Below, in pieces: positions 37,939 through 47,562 of a stretch of 59,496 nt of DNA (the first letter of the stretch is position 1; each line of letters begins with the position of its first letter). The position numbers and the translations under genes were made by a program. The notes beneath the pieces were generated by a model that worked only from the letters and a program-made list of their open reading frames with translations, was not told the DNA's origin and ran no database searches. Source of the DNA: a virus; IMG/VR virus record IMGVR_UViG_3300035670_000232, positions 1 to 59,496 of that record, one strand, 5' to 3'.

Positions 37939-39918
37939 CTGGGGGGGAGGGGGCGGTGCTTCTTGACCTGGCGGCGGGCCAGGAGGTGGCGGTGGGGGCG
38001 GAGGGATGACGTACTTGGAAACGTCCATCTCCATCGCCTTGCCCCAGTCGGCCATGAGGGAGTTGAAGAGTTGTGGCTGCCCGGCCTGCATAAGACCCTG
38101 AGCAACCGGCATGAGGATCTGCATGGCCTGGTTGAGGTGGTCAATCCTCGTGGCAGCGTTTGGCTTGCGGGTAGAGCCAGCCTCAACGCGGTAGTCGAAC
38201 TCCCGAGCCACTGATTCGATGTCCGCACTCTTGACATGCATTGCCCACGCCTGAGCGCCCAATGGCCCAAGAATGGGAGCTACGTCTTCCGGGTTGATTG
38301 CCCACCTCGCCAGGAGCGCTTCCTTCCTGGCGCACTCAGACATGGCCGTTTCCAGAATGTTGGCGTAGTCGTCGGGCCGGATGGAGACTTGATCCCCCTT
38401 GACCTGAGCCTCCGTGGCAGACCGCATCGAAGCCGATGTCATTCCGTAGATGAGTTCGGTCAAGCCAACGCGACGGTCGAACATGGCCGTCACTTCCGCA
38501 ATGATGTTGAACATCTCTTGCGAAACCTGCGGCTGATCGAACACCTGGATCAACTGCCGGATGTCCAGCCCAATGGATTCAGTCAACTCAACGATCTTGA
38601 GGCCACCTTCACTTGGGGCCTCAAGCTGCTCCTTGAGCGACTTCTCCGCGCTCTTTGCCACACCAATGATCGTGTCGGCAGTCTTCTGGATTCGCGTGAT
38701 GAGATAGCTCATGGCCCAGTTGATGAACCGAAGCTCGCCCATGCCAGCCGAGACGACCGTAAGCGGCCAGGTGTAGTTCGGCTTGCCGTGCCACATCAGC
38801 GGCGTGAAGGGCCAGCCGTTCGGCTCAACCCAAAACGGAACAGGCCACTGAGCCGACATGAACAGATCGTCAGGAACCTGGCCCTCGTCAACTTCCTGCT
38901 TGAGGAGGTCGGGGTGGATGTTCAGCGGGAAGTCGATCCCCTTGGAGACGACGATATAGCAGTTCTGGCCCAGCGAGTCGAATGCACCACGGAGATGCTC
39001 GGGCATGTCCTTGAGCCGGTCGCCGAATCCGGTCTTGGAGTAAATCTCCCAGTATTCCAGAAGGTCGTTCGTCTGCCCGCGAGCCTTGCGGTACTTGTAG
39101 TCGGCACGCTTGGAGTCGGCCTGGGACGAATAGCTTTCCGCATGGCCCTTGAGCCACTCTCGGTCAAGCGAGAAGTCCGCTGCCACATCATCAATCGGAC
39201 GCACCCGGCGACGAGCAACCCAGCGAATGTCATCGAACTTGTCGGCGTCTGGATCCCAGACCAGGTTGTCGATGGAGTCGAAGAACGATCCCGCCAGCCG
39301 GACGTTGCTGCCGGGCGGGGCATACAACTCGTGCCACCAAACGCCAGCACCCTTTATGAATGCTTCTTCCACCACCTCGCGAGACTGACGCTGCAAGCCC
39401 AGTTCGTTCGGGGTGTAGTTGAGGTACATCTCCAATAGCGACGATACAAGCGTGCGATGGTCCATGAGCATCTGTTGATGCCCGGCCATTTGCTGGTACT
39501 GCATCATCTCGGGTGATGGCATCATCACCATCTGCCCATCTGGACCGACCACAGGCTGGCCGTCTGGCCCCATTTGCGGAACCGGCTGATCGACAATGCC
39601 AAGCTGCTGCGGAAGGATCGTCGGCAACGGCTTGGGCGTGGCAACGCGATTCGGGTTCCGGTGGTGGATGACAGCCGCGAAAATGCGGACTGCTTCCCAC
39701 AGACGATTCACCACCATGCGGAATGGCGGAAGACCAACGCCCTTGGCGAACTTATTCTTGGCAATGTCACCCCACACCGCGTCGGCATCGCTGCTGAAGA
39801 ATGTCATTGCCTCGGCAGCATCGTCGGTGAAGGGCTTCTTGTACTCTTCTGCCTTCTTGATGCAGTCAAGCCATCGCTTACAGATTGGCGCAAGTGGTCC
39901 GGTGTCTTTTGGCATCAT
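37930..39918 (-). CDS. Portal protein (662 aa)
   Basis: Length, position next to TerL and blocks such as PPFRMVVNRLWEAVRIFAAV, FDDIRWVARRRVRPIDDVAA and VGLTELIYGMTSASMRSATE fit the large portals of podovirus-like phages. The middle includes the wing-like region around KPNYTWPLTVVSAGMGELRF. It ends in a long polyproline tail, VIPPPPPPPPGPPPG, then QGQ. It forms the dodecameric DNA gate at one head vertex. Confidence 0.8.
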   Translation of the reverse strand: MMPKDTGPLAPICKRWLDCIKKAEEYKKPFTDDAAEAMTFFSSDADAVWGDIAKNKFAKGVGLPPFRMVVNRLWEAVRIFAAVIHHRNPNRVATPKPLPTILPQQLGIVDQPVPQMGPDGQPVVGPDGQMVMMPSPEMMQYQQMAGHQQMLMDHRTLVSSLLEMYLNYTPNELGLQRQSREVVEEAFIKGAGVWWHELYAPPGSNVRLAGSFFDSIDNLVWDPDADKFDDIRWVARRRVRPIDDVAADFSLDREWLKGHAESYSSQADSKRADYKYRKARGQTNDLLEYWEIYSKTGFGDRLKDMPEHLRGAFDSLGQNCYIVVSKGIDFPLNIHPDLLKQEVDEGQVPDDLFMSAQWPVPFWVEPNGWPFTPLMWHGKPNYTWPLTVVSAGMGELRFINWAMSYLITRIQKTADTIIGVAKSAEKSLKEQLEAPSEGGLKIVELTESIGLDIRQLIQVFDQPQVSQEMFNIIAEVTAMFDRRVGLTELIYGMTSASMRSATEAQVKGDQVSIRPDDYANILETAMSECARKEALLARWAINPEDVAPILGPLGAQAWAMHVKSADIESVAREFDYRVEAGSTRKPNAATRIDHLNQAMQILMPVAQGLMQAGQPQLFNSLMADWGKAMEMDVSKYVIPPPPPPPPGPPPGQEAPPPPPQGQ

Positions 39919-41348
39919 TGATCCTGCATTGCGGAGGCGGCAATCGGGGCAGCAATGGCAGCGCCAATGCCGTTCTGGAGAATGTTTCGACGCATGGCAT
40001 CCGACATGATGTAGCGCCGTCCAGGGGCGGGGAGCGGCGGGTCGCCCGTAAAGAAGTTACCGGCATAAAGCCACGCATCCTCCATGGCGTCCTGCCGCCT
40101 TGGGGCAACAGAAGCCAAATGAACCATAGCTGAGTTAATCTCGCTTTCGGACTTCCCTAGCTGGCGAAGGCTGTTCCGAATGCGCTCGCCTTCTCGCACA
40201 GCAAGCCCTGGAATCCCACTCCGTATCGCTTCGCCAAGGTCTATAACGGACATGCGACCAATGCGCGGATCATACGAAGAGTCATAGGCACTTACCTCGT
40301 CCATAAGCCTTGCGTAGTCGGGGTCGGCAGTTGTCCCGGCAACAGGCTTGCCACCGCGAGGGTTCGCAGTGCCTTCCGTAAGCCCGCCCATTTTGCGGCC
40401 TAGCCGCTCTAGCGACCCAGGGATAACCTTGCCATAAAAGTGTTCGTAGTTGTCGATGTTGCCGCCAACCTTATCTGCTATAGACCTTGGGCTGGCAACT
40501 TCAATAGCACGGTGTCCACCTCGTGCGGCCTCTAGGGCAAGCCGCTTGATGAGCATGTCAGCCCATGCGTCCTCAAGCGGGAACGGGGCCGGGCGATTAC
40601 CAACAGGCACGCCAGAAGCTATGTATGGAGCTATCTTTTCGCGAATCTTTCGGTTGTGGATGCCGAGGTCAGACTGAAGCTCATTGATTCGCAGCGCATC
40701 GCCGTGAGTGTCGTACCTTGCATGAGCAACGGCATTGGGCTGATTAGACCAATGATTGCCGAACGATCCTGGGCTGTCTGGTTGCGTCAACAAAAGCTCA
40801 GTGTAGTCTTGGCCGCCCTGCCCGTACTGGTCATACCGCGCCGGACCAGATGGCGTTCCTCGTCCTATCGGCTGTGGCGTGCCGTCAAGGCCCAGGCCCT
40901 GCCTGGAAGCGTCTTGCCCGTGAATCCAAAAGGCGTTGTCGTCACCAAGCGTCGGCCTGCCCCATTCGTCAGGGTGCGGCTCAGTGCGAAGCATGACCTC
41001 CTTGTGCGTGTACACAGGGCTACGCTCTCGCACGGCATCCAGCAAGTCCTGTCGCGGAACCTTCTTGGAGTCACCAACCACACCAGGCAAATTGACGGCG
41101 TTCAACTCCCAGCCAGGGACGCCTTCCTTGTGTCGCTTAAGGAGTCCTGGGATGTCCTGCACTGGGACTGTCGGCGGCATTGCTTCGACGGCACGCTCAA
41201 GCCTGGAGTAGATTCCTGGGCCTGGGTTGTACCCAATACGAAGCGGGACCGTTTCCTCTAGCCGCTTTGCTAGCGCCTCGGCCCTGGCAATCTGCGATGC
41301 AAGGTCGCCAGCGGCAGCAAGACCGGCTATAGCTTTAGGGCTAGGCAT
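39915..41348 (-). CDS. Portal-adjacent polyvalent-like protein, EIQSD-type domain (477 aa)
   Basis: Residues ~215-320 carry INELQSDLGIHNR, AWADMLIKRLALEAARGGHR and NYEHFYGKVIPGSLERLGRK. These match a domain (EIQSD ... W..L..k..l..A...G ... fYdk.lp..l.k..kk) common in large phage polyvalent proteins next to portals. Fold and activity are unknown to me. Ends in Ala-rich IGAAIAAPIAASAMQDQ. The ATG is at position 16 of motif 5. Confidence 0.6.
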   Translation of the reverse strand: MPSPKAIAGLAAAGDLASQIARAEALAKRLEETVPLRIGYNPGPGIYSRLERAVEAMPPTVPVQDIPGLLKRHKEGVPGWELNAVNLPGVVGDSKKVPRQDLLDAVRERSPVYTHKEVMLRTEPHPDEWGRPTLGDDNAFWIHGQDASRQGLGLDGTPQPIGRGTPSGPARYDQYGQGGQDYTELLLTQPDSPGSFGNHWSNQPNAVAHARYDTHGDALRINELQSDLGIHNRKIREKIAPYIASGVPVGNRPAPFPLEDAWADMLIKRLALEAARGGHRAIEVASPRSIADKVGGNIDNYEHFYGKVIPGSLERLGRKMGGLTEGTANPRGGKPVAGTTADPDYARLMDEVSAYDSSYDPRIGRMSVIDLGEAIRSGIPGLAVREGERIRNSLRQLGKSESEINSAMVHLASVAPRRQDAMEDAWLYAGNFFTGDPPLPAPGRRYIMSDAMRRNILQNGIGAAIAAPIAASAMQDQ

Positions 41349-41363
41349 ATAGGACTATTGTCC
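41349..41363 (-). promoter_or_regulatory. GGACAAT late-promoter-like motif 5 (leaderless)
   Basis: GGACAATAGTCCTAT then ATG at 41348; it begins three bases after the TGA of the upstream gene. Confidence 0.7.
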
Positions 41364-41366
41364 GGC

Positions 41367-41684
41367 TCAGCCCTTTTTGCCACCCAGGCTCTCTAGCTTC
41401 TTCTCCAGCAAAGCCACCTTTTCCGCGAGAATTGCGTACTTCGGGTCGGCTGGAGCCTTCTTCCAGATGCCCGACTTCTTCCACTCTGGGAAGTTCTCAA
41501 GGTCGGGGTCTGATTCGTGGTGAACCCCCACCTTCATGACGCCACCTGCTGCACCGCCAAGAGCGTACATTTCCAGAGTGCGGGATCCGAGTCGGGTCAC
41601 GATGGCCGGGACACACGGAGCCCCTTCATGCTGGGCAAAGAGGACGGTTTCGGACAGGACGACTGAAGGCGGAACGTAGCTCAT
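41367..41684 (-). CDS. Hypothetical protein between TerL and portal region (105 aa)
   Basis: ATG at 41684 overlaps the terminase stop as ATGA. Begins MSYVPPSVVLSETVLFAQHE. A beta-rich N-terminus is followed by a helix AILAEKVALLEKKLESLGGKKG. Possibly a minor head protein. Confidence 0.6.
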   Translation of the reverse strand: MSYVPPSVVLSETVLFAQHEGAPCVPAIVTRLGSRTLEMYALGGAAGGVMKVGVHHESDPDLENFPEWKKSGIWKKAPADPKYAILAEKVALLEKKLESLGGKKG

Positions 41685-43384
41685 GACTTTCTCCGGGCTG
41701 GCCCAAGGAGGATGCAAGGATCCTGAAGTTCCTTCTTGCGAGCAAGGGACTTCTCTCTCCAGGTTTTCCACCACGGCTTCGGGCCGATGATCCGTGGAGG
41801 CGGGTGGTATTTCGGTTCGTAGGCAATCGCGTACTCGGCAGCCTGACACGCATGGACTTCTCCACGGGTCTGCGGCTCGTCCGTAACATACACGACGCCG
41901 TTGATTCTTGTGGTCTTTTTCCGGTACTTTTTCATTTCCCGGATCAGATTCGGGCAGCCACCCTCCAGAATCTTGATCTTCGTGGATCCATCGGGCCGGA
42001 TGTAGAGCTTCTCGCGAAAGATGTTCGCCCGGTTCTTCGGGTCGTCGCAGCCGGGGATGAAGCTCGTGCCGCCAAATCGAAACGAGAAGCCCCCCTTTTT
42101 CAGGGCCTCAGAGTACATTTCATGGGGAAGGCGACCGCTGCCTATGTCTCGCAACCTGCCGCCGTGCATGTCGAAGATGCCAGCGTATATCGGCTTCCCA
42201 AGAGCCTTCGCCAAGAATTGGTCGGCCCAGATTTGAGCATTGCAGTCACGGATGTAGAGTTCGTCGTAAAACAGCACGAGGCTTTCGTCGGGCGGGACCG
42301 CAAAGAACAACGTCGCCGCCACGCTCCAGCCAGGGTCAATGGAAACGTATGGCGTCCAGTCGTTCGGGATGTGGCCATTCTCAAACGTGCTGCGCGGCAG
42401 AATGTGGACCGAGGTGTTGAACGTGGGGTACATGAGCGTGGAGCCGGTGTTGAACTCACCCTCCGCTCGCTTCATCAACTCTTCCTGAGAGATGGCAGCC
42501 CAGCGTTCGATGTTCTTCTTCTTCTCTTCCTCGTCTATGTAAGGGTTGTCTAGGTGCCTGAGAATGAACATTCGGATGATTGGGTTAGGATCGCCACTTT
42601 CCTCAGCAGCTATTGCACGATCCTTGAGGCCGATGAGGGCGTCGTTCTCAGAGTGCGGCATTGCAGACCAGACAAAACGACCCTTCCTGTCGCCGAGCCT
42701 GGCCTGCATTTCGCCTACCCACCGCTCGTCGTTGATGTCTTCGTCAATCACAACCAGGTCTGCCTGGAACCCCTGCGGAGGATCGCCCTCGCTGGAGAAG
42801 AAGTGAAGCACCGTCCCGTTGATTAGCTCCACCTTCTGGATGTGGTTCTGGCGACGGTTGAGCCAGGACTTGCCCTTGGGCTTCACAAAGCGATTCGGGA
42901 TCAATGGGGCGGCGGGCTTGGCAAGGTGCTTTCGGGCTTCGTCAGTACTGGGGTTGTACGCCCTCCACTCATTCGTCACCTCATCGCGGATCATCTTGAT
43001 CGCACCGGCACGAAACAACATCGGGTAGCACACGAGCCCGATGTGCCGCCAGTCCTTGCCAACTATCGCAATAATGAGATTTTCTTTCGGGAACTTCTCG
43101 TATGGATCCTGGCCAGTTGCGGCGCGTGCAATTTCCACCATAGATGCAACTGATTTGCCGCTACGATTGCCCCCAATTACAAGGCGTTCGCTCGCCATGC
43201 AGGCGTGAAACGCATCCTGGAGAGGCTGTGGCCTATAGAGCTTGAGAGCCTCCATCTTGCGAAGGAGAATCTCAGCCTGGAGGTCGCGCAGTTCGCCGCG
43301 CTGATGCTGCGACATCCCGAGAGCGGGAGGCAGATTAGCTGGGATCTGGGGCGGCGGTACTGGAGGGTGCTTCTTCTTTGCCAT
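41681..43384 (-). CDS. terL: Terminase large subunit (567 aa)
   Basis: ATPase domain with Walker A GGNRSGKS (71-78) and Walker B LVVIDED (210-216). The nuclease domain begins at YVSIDPGWSVAATLF with Asp350, and later HACQAAEYA. It packages DNA into the prohead with TerS and the portal. The polyproline-like N-terminus (PPVPPPQIPANLPP) is unusual but not disruptive. Overlaps the TerS candidate by 50 bases. Confidence 0.92.
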   Translation of the reverse strand: MAKKKHPPVPPPQIPANLPPALGMSQHQRGELRDLQAEILLRKMEALKLYRPQPLQDAFHACMASERLVIGGNRSGKSVASMVEIARAATGQDPYEKFPKENLIIAIVGKDWRHIGLVCYPMLFRAGAIKMIRDEVTNEWRAYNPSTDEARKHLAKPAAPLIPNRFVKPKGKSWLNRRQNHIQKVELINGTVLHFFSSEGDPPQGFQADLVVIDEDINDERWVGEMQARLGDRKGRFVWSAMPHSENDALIGLKDRAIAAEESGDPNPIIRMFILRHLDNPYIDEEEKKKNIERWAAISQEELMKRAEGEFNTGSTLMYPTFNTSVHILPRSTFENGHIPNDWTPYVSIDPGWSVAATLFFAVPPDESLVLFYDELYIRDCNAQIWADQFLAKALGKPIYAGIFDMHGGRLRDIGSGRLPHEMYSEALKKGGFSFRFGGTSFIPGCDDPKNRANIFREKLYIRPDGSTKIKILEGGCPNLIREMKKYRKKTTRINGVVYVTDEPQTRGEVHACQAAEYAIAYEPKYHPPPRIIGPKPWWKTWREKSLARKKELQDPCILLGPARRKS

Positions 43385-43988
43385 CCTTGGCCTTCCTTAC
43401 CACTTCAAACTCCGCAGGGTCCGGGATGGAGATGGCATCCGGGTCGCTAGACGTAATCATCTTCACTGGCTGGCCGTTGACGTTCATTGCCTGCGCCATC
43501 TGGGCGGCCTCAAGCATGATCCTTCGACGGTACTCGGCCTCAAGCTCTTCCTCAGTCATCGCCTCCAAGGGCTTCACCGCACCGCCCATTGAGGTATTTG
43601 CTGTCACCAGTCCGAGTGCCGCCAAGAGCATCTTCGTCCTCGTGGCACCGCCGCTCGGGGTGTCGTAGAGGTTCTTCATGAAGACGTTCATGTAGCCACG
43701 CACGCCCCCGAAGTACTCCATCATCACTTCCAGGAGTTCCCTGGAGTGAGGAATGTTCCCGCCCCCGATGCGAGCAGAAGCAGTGAAGATGTCTACTGCG
43801 CCTCTCTCTATCTCCTCCAGCTTGGCGTCTCGCTTTTTCTTTACCCTTTCCTCGCGGGTCAGTTTGCGACATAGACGACACTCCGAACGAAGCCCATCGG
43901 GCGCATGGGAGTTGATATTGAAGAACTCCTCCGTGGCCGGTTTGATCTTCCGGCACAGAGTACACGCCTTGGTCTTCTCTTCAGACAT
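43335..43988 (-). CDS. Terminase small subunit candidate with zinc-binding N-terminus (217 aa)
   Basis: CTLCRKIKPATEEFFNINSH followed by ECRLCRKL forms a four-cysteine site like that in phage HNH/endonuclease VII N-termini, but no catalytic HNH core follows. Residues ~70-170 are helical with a Gly-rich turn, and the C-terminus is acidic. The position directly before TerL and the size support TerS; sequence alone does not settle it. Confidence 0.5.
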   Translation of the reverse strand: MSEEKTKACTLCRKIKPATEEFFNINSHAPDGLRSECRLCRKLTREERVKKKRDAKLEEIERGAVDIFTASARIGGGNIPHSRELLEVMMEYFGGVRGYMNVFMKNLYDTPSGGATRTKMLLAALGLVTANTSMGGAVKPLEAMTEEELEAEYRRRIMLEAAQMAQAMNVNGQPVKMITSSDPDAISIPDPAEFEVVRKAKDGKEEAPSSTAAPDPS

Positions 43989-45396
43989 AAGTCTTCCAGA
44001 CAGTGCCTTCGGTCTGATAGAGCTTGAACTTCTCCTTGACCGTTTCTGTCACGCCGGGGAAATGCCCATAGTCATGCCCGGCCAGGATGTACCGCGTCTT
44101 CGGCAGCCATGCGTCGATGTCAGCCTTGAGCGAGTCCGCATCATGCTCAGCGTCCAGATACACAATGTCGAACGACTTATCCTCAAACATCTTGGCCGCC
44201 TTGAGCGAGTCCATAATGAGAGGCTTGATCTTGGGCTGATGGTGCGTGTTTCGCAGGAACACCTCAAACGGAGTTCCTCGCGATTTATCGTACACCTTGC
44301 AGCCATCGTCGTTCTTGTTGCCTTCCCAGTGATCAACGCAGGTCACTTCGGCACCGGCGTTCGCCATGGCAAGAGCAGAAGCACCGGCCCACGAGCCGAC
44401 CTCGCAAACCTTCGGCTCGCGGCCGTACTTCTCTTTGAACCGCTCAACCATTGTGGCGAGTGCATAGAGATCCCCGGCCGGTGTCTGTAGGCCCATGTCG
44501 TCAAATGCTGGCTGATCTTTCTTGGCATCCAAGATCCGCTGGAGTTTTGGATTGGCAGTGATGTTGATGATCTTCGTTGAGGAGTCGTGGCCTGACTTGG
44601 CGGCGTCAGCGAGCTTCTTGCTCACACCGGCAGCATCAATGACCTGAGGCTTCGTGACTACCTTCGGCTTCCAGTGGCCAGCCCACGCATCCCAGTTCAC
44701 CATCACTGGGTTGTACCCGAGCTTCTGGATGCCAACGAGCGAGATGTCACGGGTGTTTGTCACATCTTCTGTGGACTGCTTCTCGGCACCGTAGAGATCA
44801 AACTCGTAGTAGAACCACGGCTTGTCGCCTTCTTCCTTTGGCTCAGTAAGCTCAAAGGCTCTCATGTCATACATGATGAGCCCTGTCGGCAAAGCAGCGC
44901 ACTCCTGAATGCCAGCCATCTTGCTTGCCGTGTGGCGATCAAACATCTCTAGCTGGTAGTCCGGGCCGACCCCGCCAGTCTCGCGATTCTGCCAGCGGAA
45001 GATGTATGGAAGCTCGTGCGGTGGCGGCCCACAGTATGGAGCCCCAATCACAAAAGGCCCCTTGTGGTAGTTCTGGACTATGAAGTCAAAGGACGACTCA
45101 AAGAACGGCTTGGCGCCGGGATCGTTGATGTGGATGTCAGGCCACATATCCGAGTCAACCATAACCAAGATGTCGGCGTTCATCGCCCTGGCTTGCAGCA
45201 CGGCGCGATTACGGGTCATCGTGATCGGCGTGTCGCTGAGCTTGTCGAAGTGGATCCGCTCAATACGCGGGTCGCGAGAAGCATTCACCGCAAGAGGAAT
45301 CATCCACTCGCGAACATCGGGAACCTCTGATGAAGTGCCGCCGTTGCCCCCGTACGGAAAGCTGTAGACAACAACAACAAACTTCTGCTGAGCCAT
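43981..45396 (-). CDS. Glycosyltransferase-methyltransferase fusion protein (471 aa)
   Basis: The N-terminal ~250 residues look like a GT-A glycosyltransferase: VVVYSF start, TRNRAVLQARAMNADI (~61) and VDSDMWP (~80, the DxD metal site). The C-terminal ~150 residues are a class I SAM-dependent methyltransferase: VCEVGSWAGASALA (~330), TCVDHWEG and SFDIVYLDAEHDADSLKADI. It may modify virion or host-surface glycans. It lies inside the head-packaging cluster, between TerS and head genes, an odd place for such an enzyme. ATG at 45396; a TTG two codons upstream is possible. Confidence 0.8.
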   Translation of the reverse strand: MAQQKFVVVVYSFPYGGNGGTSSEVPDVREWMIPLAVNASRDPRIERIHFDKLSDTPITMTRNRAVLQARAMNADILVMVDSDMWPDIHINDPGAKPFFESSFDFIVQNYHKGPFVIGAPYCGPPPHELPYIFRWQNRETGGVGPDYQLEMFDRHTASKMAGIQECAALPTGLIMYDMRAFELTEPKEEGDKPWFYYEFDLYGAEKQSTEDVTNTRDISLVGIQKLGYNPVMVNWDAWAGHWKPKVVTKPQVIDAAGVSKKLADAAKSGHDSSTKIINITANPKLQRILDAKKDQPAFDDMGLQTPAGDLYALATMVERFKEKYGREPKVCEVGSWAGASALAMANAGAEVTCVDHWEGNKNDDGCKVYDKSRGTPFEVFLRNTHHQPKIKPLIMDSLKAAKMFEDKSFDIVYLDAEHDADSLKADIDAWLPKTRYILAGHDYGHFPGVTETVKEKFKLYQTEGTVWKTYV

Positions 45397-45469
45397 TCTC
45401 AAATCCTCGGGGGTTGGATCGGAAACTGTGCCGAAATCCTACCCGCCGAGCGCAGTAGCGTCCAATGGT

Positions 45470-46333
45470 CTAGCTGGCGTTTTCCCACCTTTGAGTGCGA
45501 GGATTGAACTTCCTCGGGCCTGGCTGCGGAGTGCCTGGGACTTCCCATCGCTGAGTACGCTGATTAAAACGCTGTTTTTGAGACTGCGAAGGGCGAGGCA
45601 AGGGCGACCTTGGTAACTGGTCGGCGCGGACAGCAAAAGCTGGATCAATGCCAGAAGGCGGCAAAACCTCACGCACGCTATCGCCAGCACCGCCGTCCGG
45701 GCTCAGCCACGACGGGCGAGATGGCGCAGGCGTCGGCCTTTGCATGAGCCCACTGTCCCAGCCCTGCTCAAGCCAGTTCTTTGCCATCACGGGCTGACGA
45801 TCTTTCCAGCCCTGGACGGTTTGCCTGGCAGTCTGCTGAGCCTGCTGTTGCATTCGGTCGGCGCTTTGCGGATTGCGGATTCTGTCGGCAAGGTCACGCC
45901 TTGGGTCTGGCATCACAGACTGAGAAGGAACTGCTGGCAACGACCTAGCCAACGGCGGTGGCGGCTGAAACCCGCCCTGGTAGATGTCCTGCTGGAAATT
46001 CATCCCAGGAAGAGTGACCTGCTGCGGCTGCGTTTGCTGAACAGGGGCCATCGGCGTGTACTGCGGCGGCGGCTGGTAAGAGTTCGGCTGCTGCGGCCAA
46101 TACGACTGTGGCTGCTGCCACTGAGGAGCCCCGCCCTGCTGAATGTTCTGTCCATGCCGGTTGAAGACACTGTTGATAAAATCAACCTGCTGACTCTGGT
46201 ACTGGCCTGGGTCCATCTGCCCAAACTGGGTTTTGACAGACTGCTCAAAAGGCGCAGGCCGCTGAGACGGGGCCATGTTGGCAAAGTTGCCCTTGTCGGA
46301 CCTCGTTGCAAACGGCTGAGAACCAAAAGCCAT
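45470..46333 (-). CDS. Gln/Pro-rich head-region protein (287 aa)
   Basis: Strong Gln and Pro bias (QQPNSYQPPPQYTPMAPVQQ). The C-terminus holds two copies of the short repeat RFNQRTQRWE / KFNPRTQRWE. No enzyme motif. Located between capsid genes and the glycosyltransferase; a virion component is likely. Confidence 0.55.
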   Translation of the reverse strand: MAFGSQPFATRSDKGNFANMAPSQRPAPFEQSVKTQFGQMDPGQYQSQQVDFINSVFNRHGQNIQQGGAPQWQQPQSYWPQQPNSYQPPPQYTPMAPVQQTQPQQVTLPGMNFQQDIYQGGFQPPPPLARSLPAVPSQSVMPDPRRDLADRIRNPQSADRMQQQAQQTARQTVQGWKDRQPVMAKNWLEQGWDSGLMQRPTPAPSRPSWLSPDGGAGDSVREVLPPSGIDPAFAVRADQLPRSPLPRPSQSQKQRFNQRTQRWEVPGTPQPGPRKFNPRTQRWENAS

Positions 46334-46348
46334 GAGAACACCCTTGCG

Positions 46349-46906
46349 TCAGTAGAACCCGCGCTGCATGGCCATGAGGTTGACGCCAGGAGAAGGCGCT
46401 GGAGCGGCGGGGCGACGTTGTGGCATTGGCGCCATTCGCTGAGGCTGCTGCTGCGCCGACTGGATCGCCCTGTTGGCGTTCGGACTGCCACGGAACTTTG
46501 CAAGCTCGGCGGGAGTCGGAGCCCGGCCGGTCTTGCTCTGGTAATACTGCGACAAGATTTGATCGTTACCAGACTGCATGGCCTTCCAGTCAGCAGCAGT
46601 CCCGCCCATGCGGACAAACTCCTGGCCTGTTGGAGCCCGACCCATCTGCTGCGACAACTGGCTGTAGTCAGCCTGGACTTGATCCATCGGGCGAGCCTGG
46701 CTCCACTGAGCCCGCTGCCGCGCCGTGGGATTGCCGCCCATGGCCTGAACGTCTTGCCCGATCTGCTGGCGATAAGCAGTCATTGGAGCGCCAGCATAGG
46801 TCGCCTTGGCGGCACCGCCGGATCGCTTCGGAAGCACGCTGCGAACTTGCTGGCCATAGGGATCACCGCCGCCAGCCAGGCCAGAAACACCGAGCGCACC
46901 AAACAT
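46349..46906 (-). CDS. Gln/Ala/Met-rich head-region protein (185 aa)
   Basis: MFGALGVSGLAGGG then a Gln-rich helical body and a Pro/Ala C-terminus (QRRPAAPAPSPGVNLMAMQR). First gene after a strong terminator; AGGAGG precedes the ATG at 46906, with TATACT overlapping upstream. Similar in style to the next protein. Confidence 0.55.
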   Translation of the reverse strand: MFGALGVSGLAGGGDPYGQQVRSVLPKRSGGAAKATYAGAPMTAYRQQIGQDVQAMGGNPTARQRAQWSQARPMDQVQADYSQLSQQMGRAPTGQEFVRMGGTAADWKAMQSGNDQILSQYYQSKTGRAPTPAELAKFRGSPNANRAIQSAQQQPQRMAPMPQRRPAAPAPSPGVNLMAMQRGFY

Positions 46907-46924
46907 GATTCACCTCCTAGTATA

Positions 46925-46961
46925 GAAAAGGGCGCCCAGCCTTATCCAGACTGAGCGCCCT
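46925..46961 (-). terminator. Intrinsic terminator after capsid decoration gene
   Basis: Minus strand AGGGCGCTCAG and CTGGGCGCCCT form an 11-bp stem (one G-U pair) with an 11-base loop, followed by TTTTCTATA. It ends the scaffold-capsid-decoration transcript. Confidence 0.8.
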
Positions 46962-46992
46962 CCCCCGATTCCCCCGCGACAAGGGAAATTTC

Positions 46993-47541
46993 TTAGATGC
47001 CACCGACGAGAACAACAGGAGTGCCAGTCGTGCCTGAGATGACCTTGCCGACACGGCCACGCTGCGGAGCCACGGTCACGCTGACCGTCGCGCCATAGCC
47101 ACCCGTACCAGCCGAGTCCGTGCCGTTCGTGGTGTGGGCGGTCACGGCCGCAACCACATCACCAACAGCAACCGTCTGGCTGACGTAGTATTCGCTCGGG
47201 CCGTCCACCGTGATCCAGAACAGATCGTTGGCAGCAACGCCCGTCGAAGGAAGCCACTCGTCTACAACGCCCGCACAGTCGTCATTGGTGATCCGGGTAA
47301 ACCCGGCCACCGTCTTGTAGCTGCCGCTCGTCCACGCCACAGCACGCTTGGCCTTCAGAGTCTGGCCAGACGAGTTGCGAACGCAGATGCACTTCTTCAC
47401 GCGATTGCTGCGGACTGCACCCGTGACTGGGTTGACGTCAGGGAAATCCTTGACGCAGCCTTCCCAGTTGAGCCCTTCCGTAGCCGAAGTCGTGCCGAAC
47501 GTCTTGCCAAGACCGAACGGCGGATCACTCATCAAACTCAT
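46993..47541 (-). CDS. Probable head decoration or capsid accessory protein (182 aa)
   Basis: Directly follows the major capsid gene. Beta-rich, with KCICVRNSSGQTLKAKRAVA and a Gly/Thr-rich C-terminus (GTGGYGATVSVTVAPQRGRV), the pattern of small capsid decoration proteins (DUF2190-like layout). No enzymatic motif. Confidence 0.55.
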   Translation of the reverse strand: MSLMSDPPFGLGKTFGTTSATEGLNWEGCVKDFPDVNPVTGAVRSNRVKKCICVRNSSGQTLKAKRAVAWTSGSYKTVAGFTRITNDDCAGVVDEWLPSTGVAANDLFWITVDGPSEYYVSQTVAVGDVVAAVTAHTTNGTDSAGTGGYGATVSVTVAPQRGRVGKVISGTTGTPVVLVGGI

Positions 47542-47562
47542 TTCATCTCTCCTTGGTTGAAC

